A DNA stretch of 64,000 nt from Ophiostoma sp. CBS 140.51. Its lineage: Eukaryota > Ascomycota > Sordariomycetes > Ophiostomatales > Ophiostomataceae. Shown piece by piece: positions 9,351 through 20,331 of this stretch. Within the stretch, counting starts at the first letter, position 1. Each line of letters opens with the position of its first letter. The position numbers were made by a program, and so were the translations under genes. The stretch spans positions 16,301 to 80,300 of the forward strand of contig JANSLP010000134.1 in assembly GCA_029298735.1 (NCBI GenBank). The letters are read 5' to 3'. The notes under the pieces were generated by a model, which searched no databases, was not told where the DNA came from, and was given only the letters and a program-made list of their open reading frames with translations.

Positions 9351-10760
9351 ATGTCTTCCTCAGCAGCTGCGCTGCTGCTCTTCCTCGGCGCTGCCGTCGC
9401 CCAGCAAATCGGCACGGCCGTCCCCGAGGTCCATCCTAAGCTGCCGACGCAATTTTGTACGACGGCTGGCGGCTGCAAGACCATGCAGACCAGTCTTGTG
9501 ACGGATGCCCTGTCTCGCTCTCTGCATGCCGTCGGCCAGCCCTCGGTCGCCTGCAACGTCGCCAACAAGACCCAGTGCCCAGACGCCACCACGTGCTCGC
9601 AAAACTGCGCTCTCGAGGGCTTCAACTACGCGGCTCAGGGTGTCTCGACGACGGGCAACGCCATGACGTTGAGATTGTTCAACGGCTCCGGAGCCAACAT
9701 CCAGACTCTCAGTCCCCGTGTTTACCTGCTGGCCGAGGACGACAAGAATTACCAACTGCTCAAGCTGGCCAACCAGGAGTTTACCTATGATGTCGACATG
9801 AGCAAGGTCGGCTGCGGTGTCAACGGTGCTCTCTACCTCAGCGAAATGGACGAGTCGGGTGGCCGTTCGGCTGCCAACCCCGCCGGTGCTCAGTACGGTA
9901 CGGGCTACTGCGATGCCCAGTGCTTCAACACGACATTCATCAACGGTCTGGCCAACTTTAACAACTCGGGCGCCTGCTGCAACGAAATGGATATCTGGGA
10001 GGCCAACAATGCCGCCACGGCCATGACGCCGCACACCTGCAGTGGCTCTGGTCTGTTCCAGTGCGCCGGTGACAGCTGTGGCCGTGGTGCAGCGGCTGTC
10101 TGCGACAAGAACGGCTGCGGTATCAACCCCTTCCGTGCTGGAGCCAAGAACTTTTATGGTCCCGGTGGCTCCGTCGATACCACCAAGCCCTTTACCGTTG
10201 TGACGCAGTTTATTTCGGCCGACAACACCTCAACCGGCAACCTCGGTCAGATTGTCCGCATGTACATTCAAAACGGCAAAATGGTCAGCTCGGCCACCAA
10301 ATCGTCCAACGGCTCGACGTCGTCGCTGTCGGCCCTGTCCACGGGGCTGGGTACCATTACGGAAGATTTCTGCACGCAAAACGGCGCCACCGACTTTGTG
10401 CGTCTGGGTGGTCTGCAGGGCATGGGTAAGTCGCTGGCGCGCGGCATGGTCTTGATTTTTAGTATCTGGGACGCACCGGGTGACTTTATGACGTGGCTGG
10501 ACAGCGGCAGTGCAGGCCCTTGCTCGGCCACGCAGGGTGACCCTAAGATTATTGCCATGAACAACTCGGATGCCGCTGTGACGTTCTCCAACATTCGCTG
10601 GGGCGACATTGGCTCGACCATTCGCATGTCGCCCAACGGTTCGATCCTGGCCAACACGGACGTGGCCGAGTCGAAGCAGACGTCGGGCGCGTCTTTGATT
10701 ACGTTGCCGATGACTGTCCTGAGCGGTCTGGCCTTGACCTTTGGTTACCTGTTGATGTAG
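9351..10760 (+). CDS. GH7 endo-beta-1,4-glucanase, secreted, probably GPI-anchored
   Basis: Single-exon gene of 469 aa. It has an N-terminal signal peptide (hydrophobic to about residue 17, cleavage after AVA before QQIG), then a complete GH7 catalytic module with the signature EMDIWEAN. E212 is the nucleophile, D214 the assisting residue and E217 the acid/base. GH7 enzymes cleave beta-1,4 linkages in cellulose with retention. The segment SIWDAPGDFMTWLDSGSAGP resembles the endoglucanase rather than cellobiohydrolase subgroup. There is no linker or cellulose-binding module. The C-terminus is instead a small-residue stretch (SKQTSGAS) followed by about 19 hydrophobic residues ending LLM, a typical GPI-anchor signal. 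This implies an enzyme held at the plasma membrane or wall. Many N-x-S/T glycosylation sites are visible. Confidence 0.93.
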   Translation: MSSSAAALLLFLGAAVAQQIGTAVPEVHPKLPTQFCTTAGGCKTMQTSLVTDALSRSLHAVGQPSVACNVANKTQCPDATTCSQNCALEGFNYAAQGVSTTGNAMTLRLFNGSGANIQTLSPRVYLLAEDDKNYQLLKLANQEFTYDVDMSKVGCGVNGALYLSEMDESGGRSAANPAGAQYGTGYCDAQCFNTTFINGLANFNNSGACCNEMDIWEANNAATAMTPHTCSGSGLFQCAGDSCGRGAAAVCDKNGCGINPFRAGAKNFYGPGGSVDTTKPFTVVTQFISADNTSTGNLGQIVRMYIQNGKMVSSATKSSNGSTSSLSALSTGLGTITEDFCTQNGATDFVRLGGLQGMGKSLARGMVLIFSIWDAPGDFMTWLDSGSAGPCSATQGDPKIIAMNNSDAAVTFSNIRWGDIGSTIRMSPNGSILANTDVAESKQTSGASLITLPMTVLSGLALTFGYLLM

Positions 10761-11060
10761 GGTGTCGGTGGACAAGATAGAGAGAGCACAGGCTGGAGGA
10801 CGGCGTCAAGGACAGCTAGCCATTCCTGCTGGACAGGCCTAGATATACTGCTTTTTTGCACATAGAAGATAAAATAAAAATAAACGAAAAGTCTTTGTGA
10901 AGGAGGAACCAAAAGAAGTGAACAGAAAGAAAACATGTCTTTATGCTAGACTAGATTGTCCTATTCAAACAAACAAGACCATAAACCGCCAAAGTCTTTG
11001 AAATAACGCCGTAAAAGAAGAACAGGTAAAAATATATAAAATAACAGCACCACAAGCTGC
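10761..11060. other. Convergent 3' intergenic region
   Basis: It lies between the 3' ends of the GH7 gene and the helicase gene. It is AT-rich with AAATAAAAATAAA-type polyadenylation-like sequence near 10870 and similar A-rich tracts on the other side. No gene seen. Confidence 0.6.
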
Positions 11061-14000
11061 CTAACCCCACGTACCACCACCGCCACCGGTCCGGCCACCA
11101 CGCTTCTGTGCACTGATTCGCCAGTCGTCTTCCGTCTGGAACTTGTTGTACAGCGGCTGGATCCGCTCGGCGCGCCGCCGCCGGCTCAGCTTGTCGCTCG
11201 GCGACAGCTTGAAGAATGTCGGCGCCGCGTCCACCAGCCACTTGGCATCAATGGCCGTCGTGCACTGCATGTACTCTTTTGTTGTGAGGACCAAAGTATC
11301 GTAAATGACCCACTCGGCCTGCTTGCCAAAGAGGGCACTCGACGGGTGCAGGTACACGGGTGTGCCCTCAATGAGTGTCTTGAACCCTTCGTGCGGGTCT
11401 TTGCGCGAAGCGTTGCGGAAGAAGCCTGCACACAGAGCTTGGCGGACACGGTCGGTGTGTGTGCCACATGACACAATGGGATGCTTGTAGCGCTCCATGA
11501 TGCGCTCGAGCTGCGTGCGCACATCCTTGGCGCGTGTGAGAACGCGGTACTGCAGGAAATGCTCCTGGCACCAGGGCTTGCTGAACCGCGAACGCTTCCA
11601 GCTGTTGTACACGTTCAACATGGTCAAGTGGTCGCCGTGCGGGTCGTTGAACTTGGCCTTTTTGGCGTCGGCCTGCTGCTGCTTGTCCTTGGGGCGGTAC
11701 CAGACACCCTTGGGCTGGGCAATCATGCCCATGATACTGAGCATTTCGTCACTGCAGCCTAGCTCGACAGAGGCAATGAGGGCTTTCGAGGACGTCGGGT
11801 CCATGGGGAAATCGGCCATCTTGCGGCCCAGTTTGGTCAGCAAACCTTCGTCATCGAGAGCCGATAGCGCGTACAGCTCTTCCAAAGCGGACAGCATGGT
11901 GTTGATGGGCGGCGGGTCCATAAAGTCAAAGTGCAACAAGTCGTTGATGCCCATGGCCTTGAGAATCAAAATGGTGTTGCTCAAATTCTTGCGCTGGATT
12001 TCGGGGATGGTGGTCGGCAGCATTTCTGTCTGGTACGCCGCCTCCGTATATAACCGGAAACATTTGCCGGGACCTGTCCGGCCGGCACGACCGGCACGCT
12101 GGTTGGCTTGAGCCTGGGAGATAGGCGTGACAACGAGCGAGTCCATGCCGAGTTTGGGGTCGTAGGCATTTTGTTTGACGAAGCCTGGGTCGACAACGTA
12201 GTAGATGCCGTCAATGGTCAAACTCGTTTCGGCAATGTTGGTGGCGATAATGACCTTGCGGCCACCAGGCGGTGCCGGGTCGAAAATCTTGGACTGAACT
12301 TCGTTGGGCAGGGCCGAGTAGACGGGTAGAATGACTAGCTCGGGCACAGCCGATCCTAGACCCTTCATTCGTTCGTATAGAATCTCACAACTGGTGTCGA
12401 TTTCTTCTTGACCCGTCAAGAACACAAGAATATCGCCCGAGGGCTCGGTCAGATGGATCTGCATCACGGTCTCGAGGGTGGCGTCGAGGTAGTCGGATTC
12501 AGGTTCGCGCGAGTACAAAATCTCGACAGGGAATGTACGACCGGGAATCGTGAAGATGGGAGCGCCGTTGAAAAAAGTCGAAAACTTTTCGGCGTCCAGA
12601 GTGGCAGACGTGGCGATGACCTTGAGGTCGGGCCGCTTCTTGACCGTCTTCTTCAAAAGACCAAACAAGACATCAGTGGCAATGGTACGCTCGTGGGCTT
12701 CGTCGAGCATAATGACCGAGTACCGTTTTAGTTCGGGGTCCAGCAGAATCTCACGCTGCAGCATACCATCCGTCATGTACTTGATGCGTGTTGATGGGCT
12801 GGTGCAGTCCTCGAAACGGATTGTGTAGCCGACCTCTTCGCCCAGCGGGCAGCCGACTTCTTCAGACACACGCTTGGCCACACTCATGGCGGCCACACGA
12901 CGAGGCTGTGTGCAGCCAACCATCTTGCCGCCGCTCGTGAAGCCCGCCTCGGCTAGGTATTGCGTGAGCTGCGTCGTCTTGCCGGAACCCGTCTCACCAA
13001 TGACAATCAGAATCTGGTTGTCCTGGACGGCCTTGATGAGCTGCGAGCGGAACGAGAATATGGGCAGCGACTCGCGCTGTTCCTTCATGCTGAGGTCGGT
13101 GCGCTTGCCAAAGGACTGGTCTTTGTTTTGGATGATGCGCTTCCACTCGGGGACCGGCTCAAAGCCGCCGGGGCCACCACCACCCGCGCCACCACTGCCA
13201 CCAGCACCACCGCCAGGACCACCACGACCGCCATGAGCTGCCCTTGCGTCGTCGGCAAACTTGCGCTGCTCCGGGTTGGCCATGGGATCGTGCCACTGCG
13301 ACATGAGGTCCACTTTCTCCTTCTCCTTCTCGGCTTTAGCAGCATCGGCTTCTTGCTGGCGCAGTTCTTTGCGTTCCTTGGCGAGCACCGCACCCGCCAT
13401 GGCTGCACGGTTGAGCGAGCCATCGGGCGCCTTGACGACACGAATGGGCGACAGCTCGAGCGAGAGTTTGGTCTGGCCTGCAAGGAAGGGCGGCTCTTCG
13501 TCGCGGATCTCGATATCGACGTCCTCCTCGAGCTCAATGTTGCCCTCGCCGGCGAGTGTCGCATTGTACTCATCCTCAAGGTCGGGGTAGTCGGAGGCCT
13601 TGGCGACACCACTGGCAATCAGCTGCCGAATCTCCCAGCGCTCGGGCGACGTCATGCGCTTCTTGCCGCGGCGGTTGGCAGCGCCTTGTGCGGGCCCATT
13701 TGCATTTGCGCCATTCTTGCTGCCGTCCATATCGAGAAGAGCCGTGCTGCTGATGCGGGCGGCGCCTCTCACACCCAGAGCCTCCATGTTGGCGCCCGAC
13801 TGGAATAGGTCCTGGGGTGCAGCGTCCAAGTCGTCGCCCGAGACCTGGTCAACCTCCTTCATGGAAAGACCAATACGGCGGTCCTCAATCTTGACCACCT
13901 TGACTTTGACGGCCTGGCCCATGGCCACAACGTCTGATGGGTGGTTGACGCGCTGGCCGTCGACAAGGGCGGAGACGTGCACGAGACCGTCAACCTTGCC

Positions 14001-14834
14001 GCGCACACCGTGGATGTTGACAAAGACACCGAAATCCTTGATGCCCGTGACGTGGCCGTCGTAAATCTTGCCGAGCTCGGGGGTATCGTCGAGGGGTCCT
14101 GTGTGCTCGGTGTGTCTGTCGCGGCCACCCCGCTCTCTCCGATCGTCGCGTCCTCGCTCTCGTTTGCCGTTGGCATTCCGACTGCTGCCGTAGTGGTTGT
14201 CGTCGTCGTCATCGCCGTCTTCGTAGCCATGGCGGCCTCGCCGACGTCCTCTGGATCGTGATCTGGACCTCGACGGCGAACGGTATGGCGAGCGCGAGCG
14301 TGATCGGTATCTGGACTTGCGGTCACGGTCGCGTCCCCGGTCTTTGTCTCGGTGGTGTCTGTCGCGGGGGCTCGCACTGTCTCGTGTTCGTGTGCGTTCC
14401 TTGTCTTTTGTCGATGTGGACGTTTTCTCCTTCTTTGGTGCTTTGCTGGCCAGGCCTTCGAGCAGTGCCAAAGCGTCGTCAATCTCGTCGGCTTCGTGTG
14501 TCTCCTCGATCTGCTTATCGGGCAGCGCCAGGCCCTTGAATATGTTGTCCTTTTTACTGTCGCGTTTTGAGGAAGACGAAGACTGCTTTTGTTTGTTGCG
14601 CATTTCGGGATGCAGAGTGCACACCAAACGGTCGATGCTCTCGACGAGACTGGGCGGGAAGTCGACGTTGAGCTCGACGAGCTTCTTCTTGAAGGCGCGA
14701 AAATTGTCGCACTCTAGCCGCTGGGCAATGATGAATTCGGCGACATCGCGGTTGTTCATGCCGACGTGGTTTTCCATCTCCGAGGCGACCTTGGCCACCA
14801 ACGAGATGACCTCGAGCGCCTCGAGGCCCTCCAT
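11061..14834 (-). CDS. PRP22: DEAH-box pre-mRNA splicing RNA helicase, PRP22/DHX8 type
   Basis: Single-exon gene of 1257 aa. The order of features is: helical N-terminus; an Arg/Ser/Asp-rich region (about 160-245); an S1 RNA-binding domain (about 255-327, GKIYDGHVTGIKDFGVFVNI); Gly-rich linker (about 545-565); and DEAH helicase core. The core has motif I GETGSGKTTQ (about 611), motif II DEAH (about 711), motif III SAT (about 742) and motif VI QRAGRAGR, followed by the HA2 and OB-fold regions. The S1 domain ahead of a DEAH core is diagnostic for PRP22/DHX8, which releases spliced mRNA from the spliceosome in the nucleus. Length and layout match the family. The C-terminus ends in a short Gly-rich tail (RGGRTGGGGG). 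Confidence 0.95.
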   Translation of the reverse strand: MEGLEALEVISLVAKVASEMENHVGMNNRDVAEFIIAQRLECDNFRAFKKKLVELNVDFPPSLVESIDRLVCTLHPEMRNKQKQSSSSSKRDSKKDNIFKGLALPDKQIEETHEADEIDDALALLEGLASKAPKKEKTSTSTKDKERTRTRDSASPRDRHHRDKDRGRDRDRKSRYRSRSRSPYRSPSRSRSRSRGRRRGRHGYEDGDDDDDNHYGSSRNANGKRERGRDDRRERGGRDRHTEHTGPLDDTPELGKIYDGHVTGIKDFGVFVNIHGVRGKVDGLVHVSALVDGQRVNHPSDVVAMGQAVKVKVVKIEDRRIGLSMKEVDQVSGDDLDAAPQDLFQSGANMEALGVRGAARISSTALLDMDGSKNGANANGPAQGAANRRGKKRMTSPERWEIRQLIASGVAKASDYPDLEDEYNATLAGEGNIELEEDVDIEIRDEEPPFLAGQTKLSLELSPIRVVKAPDGSLNRAAMAGAVLAKERKELRQQEADAAKAEKEKEKVDLMSQWHDPMANPEQRKFADDARAAHGGRGGPGGGAGGSGGAGGGGPGGFEPVPEWKRIIQNKDQSFGKRTDLSMKEQRESLPIFSFRSQLIKAVQDNQILIVIGETGSGKTTQLTQYLAEAGFTSGGKMVGCTQPRRVAAMSVAKRVSEEVGCPLGEEVGYTIRFEDCTSPSTRIKYMTDGMLQREILLDPELKRYSVIMLDEAHERTIATDVLFGLLKKTVKKRPDLKVIATSATLDAEKFSTFFNGAPIFTIPGRTFPVEILYSREPESDYLDATLETVMQIHLTEPSGDILVFLTGQEEIDTSCEILYERMKGLGSAVPELVILPVYSALPNEVQSKIFDPAPPGGRKVIIATNIAETSLTIDGIYYVVDPGFVKQNAYDPKLGMDSLVVTPISQAQANQRAGRAGRTGPGKCFRLYTEAAYQTEMLPTTIPEIQRKNLSNTILILKAMGINDLLHFDFMDPPPINTMLSALEELYALSALDDEGLLTKLGRKMADFPMDPTSSKALIASVELGCSDEMLSIMGMIAQPKGVWYRPKDKQQQADAKKAKFNDPHGDHLTMLNVYNSWKRSRFSKPWCQEHFLQYRVLTRAKDVRTQLERIMERYKHPIVSCGTHTDRVRQALCAGFFRNASRKDPHEGFKTLIEGTPVYLHPSSALFGKQAEWVIYDTLVLTTKEYMQCTTAIDAKWLVDAAPTFFKLSPSDKLSRRRRAERIQPLYNKFQTEDDWRISAQKRGGRTGGGGGTWG

Positions 14835-15535
14835 GGTGGGTGAGAGGTTGTCGGATCTTGGTAGGATATTCGTATTCGCTTCGTCAACCGCACTCGATGT
14901 ATAGTATGCGCTCGTGGGTTCGTGGGTATCGTGGGTATCGTCGACGTCGTGCGTCGTGAAGTCGAGATGTTGAAGTTGAAGATGGAAGGAAGGCGACGTG
15001 ACGATGTGCCGTCAAAATTCTTAGCGCGATGGAAGGCGACGAGCAAGGCAAGAGCGACGAGTGGCGGCGGGTTGCATGTGACCCACTTTATTTTCAACGT
15101 CGGACAATACCACCAACAATCGCTCACAGCATCAAATCGCCACCAAGAAACGTGTAAGACGAAAAAGGCATATGATATGGACATTAGATGATTGTTTGTT
15201 TAGGAAGCTATTTTTTAATATGAAACTGAGAGTTCTCTAACATGAACTATACCTACTAGCTAAGGGAGGCATGGATCTATCTTGGACTGCTCTTTCCCTA
15301 TTTGTTGGTTGCCTATTTTGAAAAGTGCTCGGAAGTCACTTACAGCGGGAAGGAGCGTTGAAGCAGAAGTACAAGCCCCTGTAAATACAAACAAATCCCC
15401 TGAACTCAACAACAGCTAAATTTTCAAATAAATTTTGTGCTATACAACAACGGCGATATATCACCTAGATTATCGTCATGTCAATATTTATTTTATTTTC
15501 TCTATATAATGAAGTTCCCACCGCCTTCTACTCGT
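14835..15535. other. Intergenic region between helicase and beta-mannosidase genes
   Basis: It contains the helicase promoter on the right of its start codon and the 3' end of the beta-mannosidase gene. An AT-rich block covers about 15180-15500. No gene or RNA seen. Confidence 0.5.
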
Positions 15536-18267
15536 CTACAACTTTGTCGGGTTCTCTTTGCCAATCTCCCAGTCGGCGAGGAAGCGGCCCTTGACGCCAC
15601 GACCATTCAAGCCGTTGACGCCGATAGTAATGGCCTGGCCGGGCATAAGGTCAATCATGTTATCCTCCCAGTTGGGCTCGCGGCTGTCATCTGCCTCGGT
15701 ACCGTCATAGATGGGTTCTAGCCAGACACCCTTGAGCGCGCGGTTGGACGAGATGGTGACGCGGCTTTCGTAGCCGTTGTCCTTCTCGTGGGCAACATCA
15801 ATGGTCAGCTCCGTATCAGCCTTCCAAGTCAAGTACCGGTACGGCTCAGGCCAGTCGACATAGCGGGCCAAGACAGCGTTGGTGGTTGTGTCCACAAATG
15901 TGGCTTCGAGAACGACGAGAGTCGATGGCGTCCAGTCAGCCGGCGGTGCCAGTTCGCCGAGCTCGGTGGTATAGCCAGCAACAATCTCCACGGGACGTGG
16001 CGAGTCTTTCTCTGCAAGTGGCAGCCAGGACTCTGTGGCGAGGTCGTACGCCTGCAGTTTGAGGGCGACATCCTCGACCGCCTTTGGCGACGTGTTGTGT
16101 GCCCACAGCTGGAACGACGGCGGACCTTTGGGCTCGTCGAGCTTGTTCTCATCGATCCACAGCGAACTCACGGACCGCTCGACACCAACGGCAAGCGGTG
16201 CAAACGCCCGTTTGATGGAGTAGTACGCGGGCTTGGGCCGCAAAAAGTAATCGACAAAGGCCCACGATGTGCAGGGGTAGACATCATTGAGCTGCCAGAT
16301 AATCAGACCGGCACACTCTTCACGCCCTGGTCCGCGGAACTGGCGCTTCCAGTGCTGGAGGGCATAGACATAGGCCTCGCTCTGCATGAGCTGCGAGGCA
16401 TACGAGAAGTTGGCGAGGTTGGTCATGTCGTACCGAAAGTTCTCGGCCAAGTACCGCGAGATGCGGGTGTGGGCGCCCTCGCTCTTGTTGTGGCAGTCAA
16501 TGAGCTGAGACTGGGCGTGCCACTGATGGGGAGGGGCACCCTTGCAGAAGTGGGCGACGGTGCGGTCGACGGGGAAGCCGTGCATGCCAAACTCGGAGAC
16601 AAATCGCCCACCGAGCTTCTTGTAGTCCTGGTACGGCAGGGACTGGCCGTGCCAGACGTTCCACTGGTGGATGTCGCCGACGGTCAAGTCGTTGGAATCT
16701 TCACCGCCAAAGGGCGAGTTGGCCCAGTAGGGGATGTTGGGACACAGCTTTTCGGCAAGGCGCGGGATAGTCTCGAGGTAGAGCTTGCGCTGGGGGAACG
16801 GCTTGTCGTCGAACGGTCCCGTCAAGTCCTTGCGGTCGTACTCGATTCTGCACTGTTAGTGGTGATATAAAAAGAAAACGCGGAAGAGGCAGCTTACTTC
16901 GTCAGAAGATCGGCAAACATAAAGTCTTCGTTGCCGCCACAGAGAAGGGCGAGGCACGCACGGTTACGTAAGCGCTTGGTCTGGACTTCGACTTCAGCGG
17001 CGACGCTCGTGACAAACTCGTCGTGGACAGGGTAGTCACCACAGGCCAGAGCATAGTCGTGCCAGACCAGTAGACCAAGCTCATCACAAGCATCCAAAAA
17101 GTCGTCAGTCTCATAGATACCACCACCCCACACACGAATCATGTTGAGATGGCCCTCACGAGCCAGACGCACCCAGTCAAAGTACCGCTCACGAGTAATG
17201 GCGGGCAAGACCATGTCGGCAGGGATCCAGTTGCCGCCTTGGATGTAGATGTCGCGACCATTGACACGGAACATGAATGTGGTGCCGGGAGCAGAGGTCA
17301 GAGGGCGCTGAATGAGCTCGATGGTGCGAACGCCGAACTTGGTGTTGACGGTGTCGATAACAGACTCAGATGACGAGACGAGACGGGCCTTGGCGGTGTA
17401 CAAGTGCTGCTCGCCCTGGCCGTTGGGCCACCACAGTTTAGGTGAAGAGATAGAGACAGATGCAGTGGCGACGGCTGTGCCATCCCCAGAGACGGGTACT
17501 GTAGCCGTACCGACGAACGTGCCCGCGGCGTCTACCATCTCGACCTCGACTAGGAGAGAAGAGTCACCCTTCGCCTGCACGACAGCCACCTCGACAGCCA
17601 CCGATGCGGACGAGTGGTCCTCTGCCAGCGAGGGAACAATGTGTACGTGCTCAATGCGCGCATCGTACGCCTCAAGAGACACTGGCAGATAAGGACCCGC
17701 CGTCAGGAGGACCGGACCCCAGTCCCAGCCCCAGTGGTACTGCGCCTTGCGCATGTGCATCCGCCGCTTGTCGCGCATCAGACTTGTGCGTGCACCGTAC
17801 TTGGCCTCGAGCTCGTTGCCGACCGTAATGGCGCTGCGGAAGGTGATGTCGAGATCGTTTTCACCGTCACTCTTCAGCAGGCTTTTGACAGGCACACGTG
17901 CAGGCACAAACATGTTGTCGCTTTCGAGGATGACGGTGCCGTTGAGCCTGACCGTGGCAAATGTATCCAGGCCCTCGAACACGAGGTCGACGTTTGTCTT
18001 CCCCTCGACATCGGCCGGCGCCTTGAACGTGGTCGCATACGTCCAGTCGGCCTCACCAGCCCATTGGACAAGTCGTTCATTCTCGCCAATGTAGGGGTCC
18101 ACGATCAGGTTGCGTGCGAGCAGTTCGGCCTGGATGACCGACGGGAAAGAGGTAACGGGTGTCCATTCTTTCAGTTCGGCAGAACGGCGCTCAGCCTCCT
18201 TGTTGCCATTGGTGTTGGCAAGGCGCCACTGCCAGCCGTCGGCGATCTGTGTGGTCGATTTGGACAT
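15536..18267 (-). CDS. GH2 beta-mannosidase, cytosolic type (mndB-like)
   Basis: Two exons, 18267..16898 and 16847..15536, joined by a 50-nt intron (GTAAGC...TGCAG), give 893 aa. I chose the ATG giving MSKSTTQIADGW; an open frame extends upstream but aligns poorly. The layout is sugar-binding jelly-roll, immunoglobulin-like and TIM-barrel domains, with PKLWWPNGQGEQ and RVWGGGIYE as typical GH2 mannosidase motifs. The acid/base is E447 (GGNED) and the nucleophile is E542 (FVSEFG). The intron sits only a few residues after the acid/base. No signal peptide is present, so it should hydrolyse mannosides from imported or recycled oligosaccharides inside the cell. It is followed to the right by a Gfo/Idh/MocA oxidoreductase gene on the same strand. 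Confidence 0.93.
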
Positions 18268-19216
18268 TTTGGTGGTGATCGGTGATGTGGAAAAGAACAC
18301 AAGAGACCCTTGATTATTGAAAGGCAAAACTCTTTGTGAGGGGTCTATTTTCAACAATATATTCATATCCCACTTCAGATGACATCATTTTCTATGTGCA
18401 ATTTCACGAGTGGACAAGATAGAGAGACACTGGAACACGGTCCACCGGTCGTGTATCGTTTCCCGATTCTGCGCCGAGATGGAGAAGTCGGTTGAATATG
18501 TTGAACGGATGGCAAAATAAAACAAAGTAAATGTGACAGACCGCGACGTCGGAGACGACTCGGCTTCCCATCTCCAAGACTTCATGAGCATGTGCACAAC
18601 CGTGCATGGATGTCACCGTTATTCCGTCTTAGCTTGTCTGGTGATGTCGTCGGTTTCTATTGCCAGCCACCAGGTTCATCGGTTCGGTTCGTTTTATGTC
18701 TGGACCGACCGTGTTGGTCCGTGTTAGTGTCATGCGGGAAAAAAGGCGGGTCTTGGCGGGGATTTAGGCGAAGCGATGTCACAAAATTATTGGAGACTCT
18801 TTCAGTGTCTTGCGAGAACTTTGCAAAACTAAACAGACCGAAGCGACCTGGCTGTGGATACATCATTTGCATACCAGGGTCGAACCGAAAGGAGGAAAAG
18901 GAACAGGGGAAAGCTGGGGACACACTTTGGGGGTAATGAGGGGATCGTAGAGTCTGATGGGGGATAAGAGGGGAGAGGGGCTAGGCCAAATCAAAAAGAA
19001 AGCAGTGCTGGGATGTAAAAATTATGTGGTCACGATGCAATAAAATTTGGAGTCAATCTCTGGATGCACCCCAGTGTTAGATCCTTCTATGCCCATGTGC
19101 CATGTGCCTGGCGCCGAGACTGCATTGTCCTCAGCTGCCAAGACAATAAAAATGCTTGCCGATACTTGTCGATAGCTCAACTTGAACGTTGATTTATTAA
19201 TGACTGTCTACACCTC
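18268..19216. other. Intergenic region, beta-mannosidase promoter
   Basis: This 949-base interval holds the promoter of the leftward beta-mannosidase gene and the 3' end of the oxidoreductase gene. Only short unconvincing frames occur. A purine-rich stretch lies at about 18890-18990. Confidence 0.5.
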
Positions 19217-20331
19217 CTACGATTGCGCCACCGTTGTGACCGCCGCCGTGGGTCCAGACTCGAGCAGGGCCTGCAGCAGAGCCAGATCCTTGAGAGCCTC
19301 CTGGGGGCTCTGGAGGGGATCCGCCTTGCCGGTCGCCACGGCTGCAGCAAACGCCGCCACCTCGGGCTTGACACCAAAGTTGTGCTCAAACGGTGCTGTC
19401 TGTGCGTCCTCCTGGCCGCGACGGACACTCACCACCTTGCCCATGTCCCAGGTGACACGGCCCTCGGTCGTCACGATTTCGACTTCAAGTGCCGACTTGA
19501 ATTCGGTGCCAAACGAGATGGTAATGGTGCCATTGACACCGCCCTTGGTGGAGGCGACGGCATGGACACTGTCGACAGGAGGAAGACGTTCTTCGAGGAG
19601 GGACGAAAGGCAGACGACACGAGAAACCTCATCACCGGCTGCTTCCAGCAAGAACCGCAGACCGGCCACGAAATGAACGCCGCCGTCCAACAGGAACCCG
19701 CCTTGGTACCCAGGGATCTTGCGCCATTCCGTATTGTAGTACTCGCTGCTGGGCTTGATGAAACTGTTCACGACCAAGTGGAACGCCACGAGCTTGCCGC
19801 CAATGTCCTTGAGCTTGTTGGCGGCATCGTGCAGGACAGGTAGGAAACGGAAATTTTCGGCGACGGACCAGATGGGACGGTTGGCAGTAGGCAGGCTGTC
19901 ATAGTACTTGATGAGTTCTTGAGCGCCCTTGACATCGGGTGCCACGGGCTTCTCGCTCAGAACATGCTTGCCGGCGGCGAGGGCTTTGCGAATAATGTCT
20001 GGCTGGGTCAAGATGGGCAGGCTGACAATGACGGCCTGGATGTCGGTGCGGGCCAAAAGAACGTCGAGACCTTCGCCAGAGGAAGGGCTGTCGTAGTAGA
20101 CCTTGGGTTTGTTGGCGTCCTTAACCAGCTCGACCAGAGCTTCAGCCGTCGCTTGCGACCGGGAGTAGACGGCCAGCAGGTTGAAGTTGTCGGCTGCCTC
20201 AATAGCAGGGAGGTGCTCTGTGGAGAGAGTTAGCATGGAAGGATTACCGTGTACCGAGACGATGGATCGCAGGATTGTCACCCACGTGTTTTGGCAAAGA
20301 TGCCAGCTCCGAGAAGGGCGACGCCAGTCAT
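19217..20331 (-). CDS. Gfo/Idh/MocA-family NAD(P)-dependent oxidoreductase
   Basis: Two exons, 20331..20286 and 20217..19217, give 348 aa. The first exon (MTGVALLGAGIFAKT) supplies the Rossmann GxGxxx dinucleotide motif missing from the long open frame. The 68-nt intron has GTGGGT and CTAAC...CACAG signals, and frame is kept across it (K-T-Q-H-L-P). The conserved EKP motif (LSEKPVAPD) carries the catalytic lysine typical of the family, and the C-terminal alpha/beta domain is complete. Family members oxidise or reduce sugars and cyclitols, but the substrate here is unknown. No targeting signal is visible. It is adjacent and co-oriented with the beta-mannosidase gene, which is suggestive of sugar metabolism. 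Confidence 0.9.

Noticed and set aside
12960..13808. Rightward 282-codon frame opposite the PRP22-like helicase
   Set aside because: Antisense shadow of the helicase gene with no domain features.
15788..16870. Rightward 360-codon frame opposite the beta-mannosidase gene
   Set aside because: Antisense shadow of a well-supported GH2 gene; no recognisable domain.
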